64,000 nt of DNA, from contig NZ_JABCQI010000002.1 of assembly GCF_015244745.1 (NCBI RefSeq), positions 496,001 through 560,000 on the forward strand, in the 5' to 3' direction. The notes beneath the pieces are model-generated. The model saw only the letters and a list, made by a program, of their open reading frames with translations. It was not told where the DNA came from and ran no database searches. This document shows, in pieces, positions 47,475 to 56,548 of the stretch. How positions within the stretch are numbered: the first letter of the stretch is position 1; every line of letters starts with the position of its first letter. This stretch comes from Gluconobacter cadivus. Its GTDB lineage: Bacteria; Pseudomonadota; Alphaproteobacteria; Acetobacterales; Acetobacteraceae. The position numbers were made by a program, and so were the translations under genes.

Positions 47475-47777
47475 TCAGGGAGCCCTTTTCTTCAGGAAGC
47501 GGACGCTGCGTTCCTTGATGTCGAGTTCTTTTACAGCGTTTGCGAAGACCTCGAAATGCGGGGTCCTGAGGTGTTCTTCGAAGGCTGCGCGGTCGGTATA
47601 GACTTCTACGAGGATGACGGTATCGGCTTCCGTTTCGGGGGAGAGGACCGTGAAGCTGTGGCAGCTGGATTCGTCGGCGACGGAGCGTTCGCTGTCATAG
47701 GCGCAGACCTTGAGAAATCTGTCATAGGTTGCCGGTGTGGTCTCAAATTCGGCAATGACCGTCAGTTCGCCAGCCAT
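47475..47777 (-). CDS. Antibiotic biosynthesis monooxygenase (ABM)-domain protein 1
   Basis: This 100-residue protein has the dimeric alpha-beta barrel (ABM) pattern. It starts MAGELTVIAEFETTPATYDRFLK, has an SFTVLSPETEADTVILVEVYTDRAAFEEHLRTPHF segment across about residues 42-75, and ends in a helix and strand. The EEHLRTPHF signature is shared with the gene at 52777. Such proteins act on small quinone-like or unknown substrates, often as monooxygenases or as stress proteins. AAGGAGACC precedes the ATG at 47777. Confidence 0.82.
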   Translation of the reverse strand: MAGELTVIAEFETTPATYDRFLKVCAYDSERSVADESSCHSFTVLSPETEADTVILVEVYTDRAAFEEHLRTPHFEVFANAVKELDIKERSVRFLKKRAP

Positions 47778-47870
47778 GGAGGTCTCCTTTGTGCATTTAA
47801 GGTCTCGGGACACAACGCAGGAGCGATCGTAACGATTGCGGAGTTTTTCGGAAACTGGCAGGATTGGGGT

Positions 47871-48038
47871 GACCGACACGGGAGAGACCGGCCGAGAGGC
47901 TGGCGCCGAAGGAGCAACCGCCCCGGAAACTCTCAGGCCAAAGGACCGAGTCGGTCAGGACATTCTGGAGAGAGGTGCGCTTGACGCATCCGCCGACGGG
48001 ATAGCGATCTCAGGCGAAAGGACAGAAGGGGCGACGTT
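47871..48038 (+). ncRNA. Tandem glycine riboswitch
   Basis: Two glycine aptamers stand in tandem upstream of gcvT. The first (about 47871-47957) has the signature GGGAGAG, CCGAAGGAGCAA and CCGGAAACTCTCAGGCCAAA. The second (about 47965-48038) has GGAGAGAGGTGCGC, GCCGACGGG and ATCTCAGGCGAAAGGACAGA. Cooperative glycine binding normally switches on the gcv operon. The expression platform extends to the gcvT start at 48117. Confidence 0.95.
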
Positions 48039-48116
48039 TTTCCGGCCGCGTTCTGCGGAGTGCCGGGGGCGTCTGCATCTTCACGTCTTTAGAGAGAATG
48101 GACCGGGCTTTTTCGT

Positions 48117-49250
48117 ATGAGCGATTCCCTCCAGCGTACTCCCCTTTACGATCTGAATCTGGAACTTGGCGCGAAAATGGTGCCGTTCGCAGGCTTTGAG
48201 ATGCCGATCCAGTTCCCTGCGGGGCTGATGGCGGAGCATCTGCATACGCGCGAGAAGGCCGGTCTGTTCGACGTGTCCCATATGGGGCAGATCCGCATTG
48301 CTGCGAAAAGCGGCGACGTGAAGGACGCGGCCGCCGCGCTTGAGACGTTGGTCCCTGCCGATTATGTCGGGCTTGCCGCCGGGCGTCAGCGTTATGGACT
48401 GCTGACTAATGACGAGGGTGGCATTCTGGACGATCTGATGGTCGCGAATATGGGCCATGATCTGCTGGTAGTCGTGAATGCGGGTTGCAAGGTTCAGGAC
48501 GCAGACCGGATCGAGAAGGCGCTGTCTGATCGGTGTGTTGTGACGCGCCAGTTTGATCGCGGTCTTATGGCGCTTCAGGGTCCGGCGGCTGAAGCGGCTC
48601 TGGCACCGCTCTGCCCGGCCGTGAAGGACATGCGCTTCATGGATGTGATCGAGACGGAACTCGCGGGCGTGAAGGTGACGGTGTCGCGGTCCGGCTATAC
48701 GGGCGAGGACGGGTTCGAGATTGGCTGTGCGGGCGCGGATTCCGAGAAGGTCGCACGCGCAATCCTGGCGCAGCCGGATGTGTTGCCGATTGGTCTGGGC
48801 GCGCGGGATTCGCTGCGTCTTGAGGCCGGACTGTGCCTGTATGGCAATGACATTGATGTCACGACCACGCCGGTTGAAGCCTCGCTGGGCTGGGCGATCC
48901 AGAAGGCGCGTCGTGAGGGCGGTTCCCGCGAGGGTGGCTATCCGGGTGCGGAAGTTGTGCTGAAGCAGACGCGCGATGGCGTGTCGCGTAAGCGCGTGGG
49001 TCTGCTGGCGGAAGGTCGGGCTCCGGTGCGGGCAGGGGCGAAGCTCTTTGCCGATGCCGAGGGACAGAAGGAAATCGGGGTGGTTACGTCCGGGGCGTTT
49101 GGCCCGAGCGTGAAGGCTCCTGTTGCGATGGGCTATGTCGCGTCGGATCATGCGGCGCTGGACACACCCGTCTTTGCGGAACTGCGGGGCAAGTATGTGC
49201 CGCTGCATGTGCGGGCGATGCCGTTCGTGGCACCCGGCTTCAAGCGCTGA
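48117..49250 (+). CDS. gcvT: Aminomethyltransferase (glycine cleavage T protein)
   Basis: GcvT transfers the methylene group from the lipoyl-bound aminomethyl intermediate to tetrahydrofolate, releasing ammonia. The 377-residue protein has MVPFAGFEMPIQFPAGLMAEHLHTREKAGLFDVSHMGQI, the [12 protein letters not shown] segment, and ARDSLRLEAGLCLYGNDID with the catalytic aspartate, in the usual order. A tandem glycine riboswitch precedes it, and gcvH starts 36 bases downstream. Confidence 0.96.
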   Translation: MSDSLQRTPLYDLNLELGAKMVPFAGFEMPIQFPAGLMAEHLHTREKAGLFDVSHMGQIRIAAKSGDVKDAAAALETLVPADYVGLAAGRQRYGLLTNDEGGILDDLMVANMGHDLLVVVNAGCKVQDADRIEKALSDRCVVTRQFDRGLMALQGPAAEAALAPLCPAVKDMRFMDVIETELAGVKVTVSRSGYTGEDGFEIGCAGADSEKVARAILAQPDVLPIGLGARDSLRLEAGLCLYGNDIDVTTTPVEASLGWAIQKARREGGSREGGYPGAEVVLKQTRDGVSRKRVGLLAEGRAPVRAGAKLFADAEGQKEIGVVTSGAFGPSVKAPVAMGYVASDHAALDTPVFAELRGKYVPLHVRAMPFVAPGFKR

Positions 49251-49286
49251 ACTTACAGTAGACTTTCAGATCAGGAAAAAGCAGCA

Positions 49287-49646
49287 ATGACGACCTATTA
49301 CACGAAGTCCCATGAATGGATCCGCGTCGATGGCGATCAGGCCACTGTTGGCATCACGACGCATGCCTCTGAAGAGCTGGGCGAACTGGTGTTCGTTGAA
49401 GCCAAGGACGAGGGCACGGAAGTTGCTGCCGGTGATGCGGCCGCGGTTGTCGAATCCGTGAAGGCGGCCTCCGACATCTATGCACCGGTGGCGGGTACGC
49501 TGGCGGGCTTCAACGAAGCGCTGTCCGATGATCCGACGCTGGTGGGCCGCGATGCGGAAGGCGAGGGCTGGATCTTCCGCATGACGGTTTCCAACCCGGA
49601 CGACCTCAAGGGCCTACTGACGGCCGAGCAGTACAAGAGCCTCTGA
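49287..49646 (+). CDS. gcvH: Glycine cleavage system H protein
   Basis: GcvH carries the lipoyl arm that shuttles the aminomethyl group between the P and T proteins. The 119-residue protein has the family start [20 protein letters not shown] and the lipoylated Lys59 in [14 protein letters not shown], and ends in the usual [15 protein letters not shown]. Spacing to gcvT is 36 bases. A terminator-like hairpin follows before gcvP. Confidence 0.97.
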   Translation: MTTYYTKSHEWIRVDGDQATVGITTHASEELGELVFVEAKDEGTEVAAGDAAAVVESVKAASDIYAPVAGTLAGFNEALSDDPTLVGRDAEGEGWIFRMTVSNPDDLKGLLTAEQYKSL

Positions 49647-49651
49647 GGCTC

Positions 49652-49682
49652 GCGGGGTCTGCGCTGGCAGGCCCCGTTTTTC
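49652..49682 (+). terminator. Intrinsic terminator or attenuator between gcvH and gcvP
   Basis: GGGGTCTGC (49654-49662) pairs with GCAGGCCCC (49667-49675), one G-T wobble, four-base loop, followed by GTTTTTCTTTC. It lies six bases after gcvH, so gcvP expression may be lowered or driven separately. Confidence 0.75.
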
Positions 49683-49722
49683 TTTCAGCCTGTCCCAAAT
49701 TCCTGCCTCCGCTTTTCATGAA

Positions 49723-52578
49723 ATGCCAGAGAACCTGCCTGTGACGACCTTGTGGCCTGCCCAGACCGAAGATTTCAGCTCCCGCCATATCGGCCCGCGT
49801 CCTTCCGAAATCGGGGAGATGCTGCGGGTCGTTGGCGCGTCCAGTCTCGATGACCTGATCGACCGGACCATTCCGGCCGCCATTCTCGATCGCGGGGATC
49901 ACGGGATTGGTGCGGCCCTGACCGAGCAGGATGCGCTGGCGCGTCTGCGTCAGATTGCGTCGCGCAATCAGGTTCTGACCTCCATGATCGGCCAAGGTTA
50001 TTACGATACGGTTCTGCCGCCGGTCATCCAGCGGAACATTCTCGAAAATCCGGCCTGGTACACGGCCTATACGCCGTATCAGCCTGAAATCAGCCAGGGC
50101 CGCCTTGAGGCGCTGCTGAACTTTCAGACGCTGGTGGCGGATCTGACGGGGCTGGATATCGCCAATGCGTCCCTGCTGGACGAGGGCACGGCCTGTGCGG
50201 AAGCCATGGCGCTGGCGCAGCGTGTGGGCAAGTCGAAAGCAACGGCGTTCTTCGTGGATGCCGACACGCATCCGCAGACAGTTGCTGTGATCCGCACGCG
50301 GGCCGAGCCGCTGGGCTGGGATATTGTCGTGGGTGATCCGGAGACGGATCTGGATGCGTCCTCCGTGTTTGGTGCGCTGCTGTCCTATCCGGGCTCTTCG
50401 GGGCAGGTGCGGGATCTGCGCGGCGTGATTGCGGCGCTGCATGAGAAGGGTGCGATTGCGGCTCTGGCCTGTGATCCGCTGGCGCTCGTGGTGCTGGAAA
50501 GTCCGGGCGCGCTGGGCGCGGATATCGCGATCGGCTCGATGCAGCGTTATGGCGTGCCGATGGGGGCTGGTGGCCCGCATGCGGGGTTCATGGCGACGCG
50601 CGATGCGTTCAAGCGGCATATGCCGGGGCGTCTGGTTGGCGTGTCGCGCGACAGTGCGGGCAAGCCCGCCTATCGTCTGGCGCTTCAGACGCGCGAACAG
50701 CATATCCGCCGCGAGAAGGCCACATCCAACATCTGCACGGCGCAGGCGCTTCTGGCGATCATCGCGTCCATGTATGCGGTGTATCATGGTCCGGAAGGGC
50801 TGAAGGCGATTGCCGCACGCACGCACCGGATGGCGTCGATCCTGTCTGCCGGGCTGAAAGCTCTGGGCGCGAATGTTGAGACGGACGTGTTCTTCGACAC
50901 CATCACCGTTCAGGTTGGTGCTTCTGCGCCGCAGGTTCTGGCGCGGGCCGTGGCGTCCGGCATCAATCTGCGCGATGCGGGGAATGGCCGGATTGGTGTG
51001 TCCTGTGACGAGACCACGGCGCCGGAAACGATCCGTGCGGTCTGGGCGGCGTTTGCGGGTGAGGGTGCGGATCTGGCGTCTGTCGAGCAGGCGCTTTCGG
51101 TGACGGATGCGCTACCGGAGGGCCTGTCCCGGACGGCGCCGCTGCTGACGCATCCTGTGTTCCATGCGCATCGTTCCGAGACGGATCTGCTGCGCTACAT
51201 GCGCGCGCTGGCGGATAAGGATCTGGCGCTGGATCGGACGATGATCCCGCTGGGCTCCTGCACGATGAAGCTCAATGCGACGGCTGAGATGATCCCCATC
51301 ACCTGGCCGGAATTTTCGCGGATTCATCCGTTCGCGCCCGCCGATCAGGTTCAGGGTTATGCCGAGCTGTTCACGTATCTGGAGCGCACGCTCTGTGCGA
51401 TTTCGGGGTATGACGCCGTGTCGCTTCAGCCGAATTCCGGCGCGCAGGGGGAGTATGCCGGGCTTCTGGCGATCCGGGGTTATCACCGGGCGCGTGGGGA
51501 TGAGAACCGCGACGTCTGCCTGATTCCGGCGTCCGCACATGGGACCAATCCGGCTTCGGCGCAGATGGTCGGAATGCGGGTTGTCGTTGTGGCCTGCGAT
51601 GCGAATGGCAATGTCGATGTCGAGGATCTGAAGGCGAAGATCGCGCAGCATGACGGGCGCGTGGCGGCCATCATGATTACGTATCCGTCCACGCATGGCG
51701 TGTTCGAGGAGCGGATCGTCGAGATCTGCGAGCTTGTCCACGAAGCGGGCGGGCAGGTCTATCTGGATGGCGCGAACCTTAATGCGCAGGTTGGTCTGGC
51801 GCGTCCGGGGCTGTATGGCGCGGATGTGTCGCACTTCAACCTGCACAAGACGTTCTGCATTCCGCATGGCGGCGGCGGGCCGGGCATGGGGCCGATCGGT
51901 GTGGGCAAGCATCTGGCACCCTATCTGCCGGGGCAGCATGGTATTGCGGTGTCCGCGGCACCTTACGGCTCCGCGTCTATTCTGCCGATCTCCGCTGCTT
52001 ACATCATGATGATGGGCGACGAGGGACTGCGTCAGGCGACGACGATGGCGATCCTGAATGCGAACTACATCGCGTCGCGTCTGGAAGGGCATTATCCGGT
52101 TCTGTATCGCGGCACGAACGGCTTTACGGCGCATGAATGCATCGTTGATCTGCGGCCGCTGAAGGATACGGTCGGTGTAACGGTGGACGATATCGCCAAG
52201 CGTCTGATCGACCACGGGTTCCATGCGCCGACGGTCAGCTTCCCGGTAGCGGGGACGTTCATGATCGAGCCGACGGAATCTGAAGGGAAGGGTGAACTGG
52301 ATCGCTTCTGCGATGCGATGATCGCCATTCGCGCGGAGATTGCCGAAATTGAAGCCGGGCGTGTGGCGATGGAGGCCAGCCCGCTGCGGTTTGCGCCGCA
52401 TACCACGGCGGATCTGGCTGGCGCGTGGGACCGTTCCTACAGCCGCGAGGCGGGGTGTTTCCCCCGCGGTGTGGACACGTCGAAATACTGGTCGCCGGTC
52501 GGGCGTCTGGATAATGCCTGGGGGGACCGGAACCTCGTCTGTTCCTGCCCGGATATTTCGACCTACGCTGAAGGCTAA
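49723..52578 (+). CDS. gcvP: Glycine dehydrogenase (glycine cleavage P protein)
   Basis: GcvP decarboxylates glycine with pyridoxal phosphate and loads the aminomethyl group onto GcvH. The 951-residue single-chain form combines both halves that are separate in some bacteria. The start [21 protein letters not shown] and the PLP lysine Lys709 in [18 protein letters not shown] are present. A glycine-rich loop follows, along with the C-terminal substrate-binding [16 protein letters not shown]. It is the last gene of the gcv operon. Confidence 0.97.
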   Translation: MPENLPVTTLWPAQTEDFSSRHIGPRPSEIGEMLRVVGASSLDDLIDRTIPAAILDRGDHGIGAALTEQDALARLRQIASRNQVLTSMIGQGYYDTVLPPVIQRNILENPAWYTAYTPYQPEISQGRLEALLNFQTLVADLTGLDIANASLLDEGTACAEAMALAQRVGKSKATAFFVDADTHPQTVAVIRTRAEPLGWDIVVGDPETDLDASSVFGALLSYPGSSGQVRDLRGVIAALHEKGAIAALACDPLALVVLESPGALGADIAIGSMQRYGVPMGAGGPHAGFMATRDAFKRHMPGRLVGVSRDSAGKPAYRLALQTREQHIRREKATSNICTAQALLAIIASMYAVYHGPEGLKAIAARTHRMASILSAGLKALGANVETDVFFDTITVQVGASAPQVLARAVASGINLRDAGNGRIGVSCDETTAPETIRAVWAAFAGEGADLASVEQALSVTDALPEGLSRTAPLLTHPVFHAHRSETDLLRYMRALADKDLALDRTMIPLGSCTMKLNATAEMIPITWPEFSRIHPFAPADQVQGYAELFTYLERTLCAISGYDAVSLQPNSGAQGEYAGLLAIRGYHRARGDENRDVCLIPASAHGTNPASAQMVGMRVVVVACDANGNVDVEDLKAKIAQHDGRVAAIMITYPSTHGVFEERIVEICELVHEAGGQVYLDGANLNAQVGLARPGLYGADVSHFNLHKTFCIPHGGGGPGMGPIGVGKHLAPYLPGQHGIAVSAAPYGSASILPISAAYIMMMGDEGLRQATTMAILNANYIASRLEGHYPVLYRGTNGFTAHECIVDLRPLKDTVGVTVDDIAKRLIDHGFHAPTVSFPVAGTFMIEPTESEGKGELDRFCDAMIAIRAEIAEIEAGRVAMEASPLRFAPHTTADLAGAWDRSYSREAGCFPRGVDTSKYWSPVGRLDNAWGDRNLVCSCPDISTYAEG

Positions 52579-52602
52579 ACAGCTTTTTTAGTTTGGTATT
52601 TA

Positions 52603-52637
52603 GGAAAAGGCGTCTTCCTTTGGGAAGGCGCCTTTCT
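52603..52637 (+). terminator. Terminator after gcvP
   Basis: AAAAGGCGTCTTCC and GGAAGGCGCCTTT form an 11-bp stem with one mismatch and a TTTG loop, ending in TTTCT. It closes the gcv operon. Confidence 0.8.
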
Positions 52638-52700
52638 GCTGTCCGAGCTCTTTTGTTGTGATACCCGGCATGGGTTCTTTCTCACAAAACTGTGCGGTAT

Positions 52701-52716
52701 GGTTTCACGTGAAACA
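52701..52716. promoter_or_regulatory. parS-type site 4 (leader of ABM gene 2)
   Basis: GGTTTCACGTGAAACA matches consensus at 15 of 16 positions. It lies in the gap between gcvP and the ABM gene, 60 bases upstream of that gene's start. Confidence 0.85.
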
Positions 52717-52776
52717 CTGCCCGTCTGCGGAAAGGTCGCGGCCGGGCAGTTGCCATTGTTGATGAGGAATTTCCCC

Positions 52777-53088
52777 ATGAGTCAGACGGTTCACATCACG
52801 GCTGTTGTGACGGTCGCAGCGGACCACGCGGCGGCGGCAGAACATGCTTTTGCGGCCTGTATCGTGTCTTCGCGCAAGGAAGAAGCCTGCCGTCAGTATG
52901 TGGTCAGCAAGGATATCGAAAAGACTGGCCGGCTTGTGGTTTCCGAAGTCTGGACTTCGGAAACCGGGTTCGAGGCGCATCTGGCGTCACCGCATTTCAA
53001 GGCTCTGGGTGAGGCACTTGGAAAACTGGATGCGCAGCTCGACATCATGAAAGTCCGGCCACTGGATGAGGCTGCGGACGCGGTCTGA
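52777..53088 (+). CDS. Antibiotic biosynthesis monooxygenase (ABM)-domain protein 2
   Basis: This 103-residue ABM-fold protein resembles the one at 47475: VHITAVVTVAADHAAAAEHAF opens the first strand-helix unit, and SETGFEAHLASPHFKALGEALGKL contains the shared HLxSPHF signature. The function is unknown. The ATG at 52777 has GAGGAAT upstream; a longer reading from 52699 would place parS site 4 within the coding region. The two ABM genes flank the gcv operon. Confidence 0.8.
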   Translation: MSQTVHITAVVTVAADHAAAAEHAFAACIVSSRKEEACRQYVVSKDIEKTGRLVVSEVWTSETGFEAHLASPHFKALGEALGKLDAQLDIMKVRPLDEAADAV

Positions 53089-53176
53089 AAAAGCGGTTTT
53101 CATTTCTGTGGGAATATGCCCCATTTCGGGGATCGACTGCTTTGCGGAGCAGCCTTTAAAGACAGGAGAGTCTCTG

Positions 53177-53389
53177 ATGGTTTCGATGGTGACGTTCAAG
53201 GTTGACGGGATGTCGTGCAACGGATGTTCGGGCAAGTTGCAGTCTGCCCTGTCCAATGTTCCGGGTGTGTCGTCGGCAGAAGTAACGCTCGATCCGGGGC
53301 AGGCTGCCATTCAGTACGATGAGCAGAAAGTGACGCCGGTGGCGTTGCAGCATGTTGTCGAAGATGTTGGTTTCGACGTTATCGCCTGA
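53177..53389 (+). CDS. Heavy-metal-associated (HMA) domain protein, copper-chaperone-like
   Basis: This 70-residue single-domain protein has the metal-binding motif GMSCNGC near residues 11-17 and the ferredoxin-like fold expected of CopZ/Atx1 chaperones. It probably carries Cu(I) in the cytoplasm. AGGAG precedes the ATG at 53177. No copper ATPase or regulator is adjacent, so its partner is elsewhere. Its end lies 24 bases from the convergent UPF0126 gene. Confidence 0.88.
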   Translation: MVSMVTFKVDGMSCNGCSGKLQSALSNVPGVSSAEVTLDPGQAAIQYDEQKVTPVALQHVVEDVGFDVIA

Positions 53390-53413
53390 GAGGCGTTTGA
53401 ACGCACCTGCCGC

Positions 53414-54043
53414 CTATCGTTTGTAATGCGGCAGGCCGAGTCCTTTGATGAGGGCTACGGCGCGCAGGCTGAAGCCAGCCACGACGGAAATTGCGGCCGC
53501 AAAGCTTGTATTGAGGCCCAGCGCCGTCAGGGAGACATAGCTTCCTGACGCCAGCGCGACGGCTGTGACGTAAAGTTCCGGTCGGATGATGATGGACGGC
53601 ACGCCTGCCAGGATATCCCGGAAAATACCGCCCATGCAGGCGCTGACAATTCCCATGAGAGCCGCCGGGATCAACGGAATGCCGTAGGCCAGCGCCTTGG
53701 CTGAGCCAAAGACGCCATAGGCTGCGATTCCAAGTCCGTCGAACCATTCCACCGCGAGGGCTGGCCAGAAGCGTGCGGGGGTGAACCAGACGGCGATTGC
53801 TGAAAGCAGGCAGGCGGCAATGGGGACGGAAGCGTGCATCCAGAAGACGGGTGCGCCGATCAGCAGGTCCCGCACCGTTCCGCCGCCAACGCCCGTGATG
53901 GCAGCAAAGAACATGAATGTTACGATGGTCAGGCGCGCGCGGGCGGCCTCAATGGCACCCGAAATCGCGAAGACGATTGTGCCTGCGATGTCGAGGACAG
54001 GCAGGGCGGACGAGGAAAAGGTTTCAAGGGCGGGAGGAATCAT
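53414..54043 (-). CDS. UPF0126 (TRIC-like) membrane protein
   Basis: This 209-residue protein has seven hydrophobic segments and the two glycine-rich repeat motifs GVGGGTVRDLL (about residue 50) and CMGGIFRDILAG (about residue 137) of the UPF0126/YicG family. That family is related to trimeric intracellular cation channels. It is probably an inner-membrane ion channel or transporter. It follows glnA with a terminator between. Confidence 0.88.
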   Translation of the reverse strand: MIPPALETFSSSALPVLDIAGTIVFAISGAIEAARARLTIVTFMFFAAITGVGGGTVRDLLIGAPVFWMHASVPIAACLLSAIAVWFTPARFWPALAVEWFDGLGIAAYGVFGSAKALAYGIPLIPAALMGIVSACMGGIFRDILAGVPSIIIRPELYVTAVALASGSYVSLTALGLNTSFAAAISVVAGFSLRAVALIKGLGLPHYKR

Positions 54044-54069
54044 CGGGCTGTCTTGGAGGGGGAATACAG

Positions 54070-54097
54070 AAAAGCCCGGCGTGAAGGCCGGGCTTTC
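54070..54097 (-). terminator. Intrinsic terminator after glnA
   Basis: AAAGCCCGGC and GCCGGGCTTT form a 10-bp stem around GTGAAG. On the minus strand it ends in TTTTCTG and lies 26 bases after glnA. Confidence 0.9.
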
Positions 54098-54122
54098 CGT
54101 TAAAGCGATGTTGTGACCCGGA

Positions 54123-55655
54123 TCAGACCGAGTAGTACATCTCGAACTCTACCGGATGCGGCGTGTGTTCGAACTTGTAGACTTCCGGCCACTTGATGTC
54201 GATGTAGCTTTCGATCTGGTCCTTGGTGAAGACGCCGCCTTCGAGAAGGAATGCGTGGTCTTCCTGAAGGGCTTCGAGCGCTTCACGGAGCGAACCGCAG
54301 ACCGTCGGGATCTGGGCCAGTTCTTCCTTCGGCAGTTCGTACAGATCCTTGTCCATGGCGTCGCCCGGGTGGATCTTGTTACGGATGCCGTCGAGGCCGG
54401 CCATCAGCATTGCGGCAAAGGCGAGATACGGGTTTGCCATCGGGTCCGGGAAGCGGACTTCGACGCGCTTGGCCTTCGGGTTGGTTGCGTGCGGGATACG
54501 ACACGAAGCCGAACGGTTCGCGGCGGAGTAGGCCAGAAGCACGGGCGCTTCGAAGCCCGGGATCAGGCGCTTGTAGGAGTTGGTGGACGGGTTCGTAAAG
54601 GCGTTCAGGGCCTTCGCGTGCTTGATGATGCCACCGATGTAGAACAGCGCGTCTTCGGACAGGTCTGCATACTTGTCACCGGCGAAGGTCGGCTTGCCGT
54701 CCTTCCAGATGGATTGGTGAACATGCATGCCCGAGCCGTTATCGCCCGAGATCGGCTTCGGCATGAACGTGGCCGTCTTGCCGTAGGAATGAGCGACGTT
54801 GTGCACGCAGTACTTGTAGATCTGCATGAAGTCTGCGGACTTCACGAGCGTGTCGAACTTCGTGCCGAGTTCGTGCTGCGACTGTGCGACTTCGTGGTGA
54901 TGCTTTTCGATCGGCAGGCCCATTTCGCCCATCGTCGAGAGCATTTCGGCGCGCAGGTCATGCTCGCTGTCCACGGGCGGGACCGGGAAGTAGCCACCCT
55001 TGACGACAGGGCGGTGACCCATGTTGCCTTCCGGATATGCCTTCAGGGATGCGCCGGGGCCTTCGATGCTGTCGAGCTGATACGTGCCGAAATTCGGGCC
55101 TGTGCCGAACTGCACGTTGTCGAAGATGAAGAACTCGGCTTCCGGGCCGAAGAATGCCGTGTCACCGAAGCCAGCCGACTTAAGGTAGGCTTCTGCGAGC
55201 TTGGCGGTCGAGCGCGGATCCCGGTTGTAGAAATTGCCCGTCTTCGGATCAATGATGTCGCAGAACAGGATCAGCTGCGGCTTGGCCGAGAACGGGTCCA
55301 TGACGGCCGTTTCCGGGTCCGGCAGCAGGACCATGTCGGACTCGTTGATGGCTTTCCAGCCCTGGATGGACGAGCCGTCGAACATGAAACCTTCGACGAA
55401 GGTGTCGTCTTCGATGGTCGAGACCGTCTGGGTTGTGTGGTGCCACTTGCCCTTGGGGTCCGTGAAGCGCAGATCGACGAATTCCGCCGCGTGCTCCTGG
55501 ATCATCTCGAAGACGCGGGCTACGGCCAGCGGGTTCGGAGCGGGCGGCTTGCCGGACGCTGCCGGAGCAGTTTTGGGCGCTGCGGCCTTTGCGGGACGGC
55601 GCGCCGGAGCGGCCTTCGGTTTCACGGTAGAGGAAGTGGGGGCTTTCTTGGCCAT
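54123..55655 (-). CDS. glnA: Glutamine synthetase type I, with a basic Ala/Pro-rich N-terminal extension
   Basis: GlnA combines glutamate and ammonia using ATP. The 510-residue protein has the [10 protein letters not shown] loop, the [12 protein letters not shown] metal-binding block, [10 protein letters not shown], and the adenylylation site Tyr439 in DKDLYELP, so activity is probably regulated by adenylylation. About 42 extra residues precede the normal N terminus, a [22 protein letters not shown]-like run rich in Lys, Ala and Pro. The ATG at 55655 has AAGGCGACAG upstream. Unlike many alphaproteobacteria, no glnB gene adjoins it. Confidence 0.95.
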   Translation of the reverse strand: MAKKAPTSSTVKPKAAPARRPAKAAAPKTAPAASGKPPAPNPLAVARVFEMIQEHAAEFVDLRFTDPKGKWHHTTQTVSTIEDDTFVEGFMFDGSSIQGWKAINESDMVLLPDPETAVMDPFSAKPQLILFCDIIDPKTGNFYNRDPRSTAKLAEAYLKSAGFGDTAFFGPEAEFFIFDNVQFGTGPNFGTYQLDSIEGPGASLKAYPEGNMGHRPVVKGGYFPVPPVDSEHDLRAEMLSTMGEMGLPIEKHHHEVAQSQHELGTKFDTLVKSADFMQIYKYCVHNVAHSYGKTATFMPKPISGDNGSGMHVHQSIWKDGKPTFAGDKYADLSEDALFYIGGIIKHAKALNAFTNPSTNSYKRLIPGFEAPVLLAYSAANRSASCRIPHATNPKAKRVEVRFPDPMANPYLAFAAMLMAGLDGIRNKIHPGDAMDKDLYELPKEELAQIPTVCGSLREALEALQEDHAFLLEGGVFTKDQIESYIDIKWPEVYKFEHTPHPVEFEMYYSV

Positions 55656-55848
55656 CGATCTGTCGCCTTGCATCGTGTAAACGGCTGCAAAACGATTAAG
55701 CGACAAATGCCCGTCTGTCGAGTATGGGAAATTACGCCATTCTGCGGATTTGAGGTAGAATCTTGCGGAAGCGGATCAAAGCTTTCCACGTCTGGTCCGA
55801 AACTTGCATGCAAAGAGGGCAGCAAGACTCTTTTTGGGAAATATCCTC

Positions 55849-56475
55849 ATGACCCGTGCTGCCGAATCTCTGGATGGCTGGAAAGACAGTGATCTGCTGT
55901 CTCTGCCGGTTGAACGTTATCTGCATGAATTTCGTGGTGGGCTGCTGAGCCTGCCCGAGAGCGAGCGCGATCTGATTGTTTCAGAAGTGCGGGCGCAGGT
56001 TGCAGCGCAGGCGCGGTTGGGCGATGGGGCCGTACAGGCGCTTTTGGAAAAGCTGGGAAAGCCGGACAGGCTCGCTGCACGCTTTACGATCCGGCATGAG
56101 CTGTCGGTCGGGGTGCAGCAGTCCAATCCGTTTGCTCTGCTTTGGGTTCTGCTGCGACTGGCTGCTGGAAGCCTTCTGGCTTTCACGGGTGGCCTTGTTG
56201 TCATTGTGTTCGGTCTGACGGGGCTTCTGCTCACGGCGATGCCTGTGTTGCGGTTTTTTGTTCCGCAGGACGTGTTCGTCAGGAATGACGGCCTGTTTAC
56301 GATTACGGTTACGACAGGTGATGCACCGAAAAATGCCATCCCCCTTTCATGGGAAGCGGCCGTTGTTTCCTGTGGTGTCGGCATTGTTCTGATCGTGTTG
56401 GCGATGCTTCTGATGCGAGGGCTGGGGCAGATCCTGCTGCGCGATATGCGTCGGAAAACACGGATGCGGGATTGA
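55849..56475 (+). CDS. HAAS/DUF1700-like membrane protein
   Basis: This 208-residue protein has an N-terminal helical segment (VERYLHEFRGGLLSLPESERDLIVSEVRAQVAAQARLGDGAVQALLEKLGKPDRLAARF, about 17-75) of the HAAS/DUF1700 signalling type, with the recurring LGKPDxLA motif. Two or three transmembrane helices follow, at about 85-125 and 165-190. Members are often found with PadR regulators, but none is present. The ATG at 55849 was chosen as the first with a plausible ribosome-binding site (GGGAA); function is unknown. Confidence 0.7.
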   Translation: MTRAAESLDGWKDSDLLSLPVERYLHEFRGGLLSLPESERDLIVSEVRAQVAAQARLGDGAVQALLEKLGKPDRLAARFTIRHELSVGVQQSNPFALLWVLLRLAAGSLLAFTGGLVVIVFGLTGLLLTAMPVLRFFVPQDVFVRNDGLFTITVTTGDAPKNAIPLSWEAAVVSCGVGIVLIVLAMLLMRGLGQILLRDMRRKTRMRD

Positions 56476-56548
56476 AAGGCTTTTCAGTCCGGCGTTGGCC
56501 TGCAATGGTGAGGCGCTTTGTGTTTTTCGTGTGCTCTGGACCTCATCA

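Noticed and set aside
54156-55892. 578-codon open frame opposite glnA
   Set aside because: Antisense to glutamine synthetase, with no recognisable domain.
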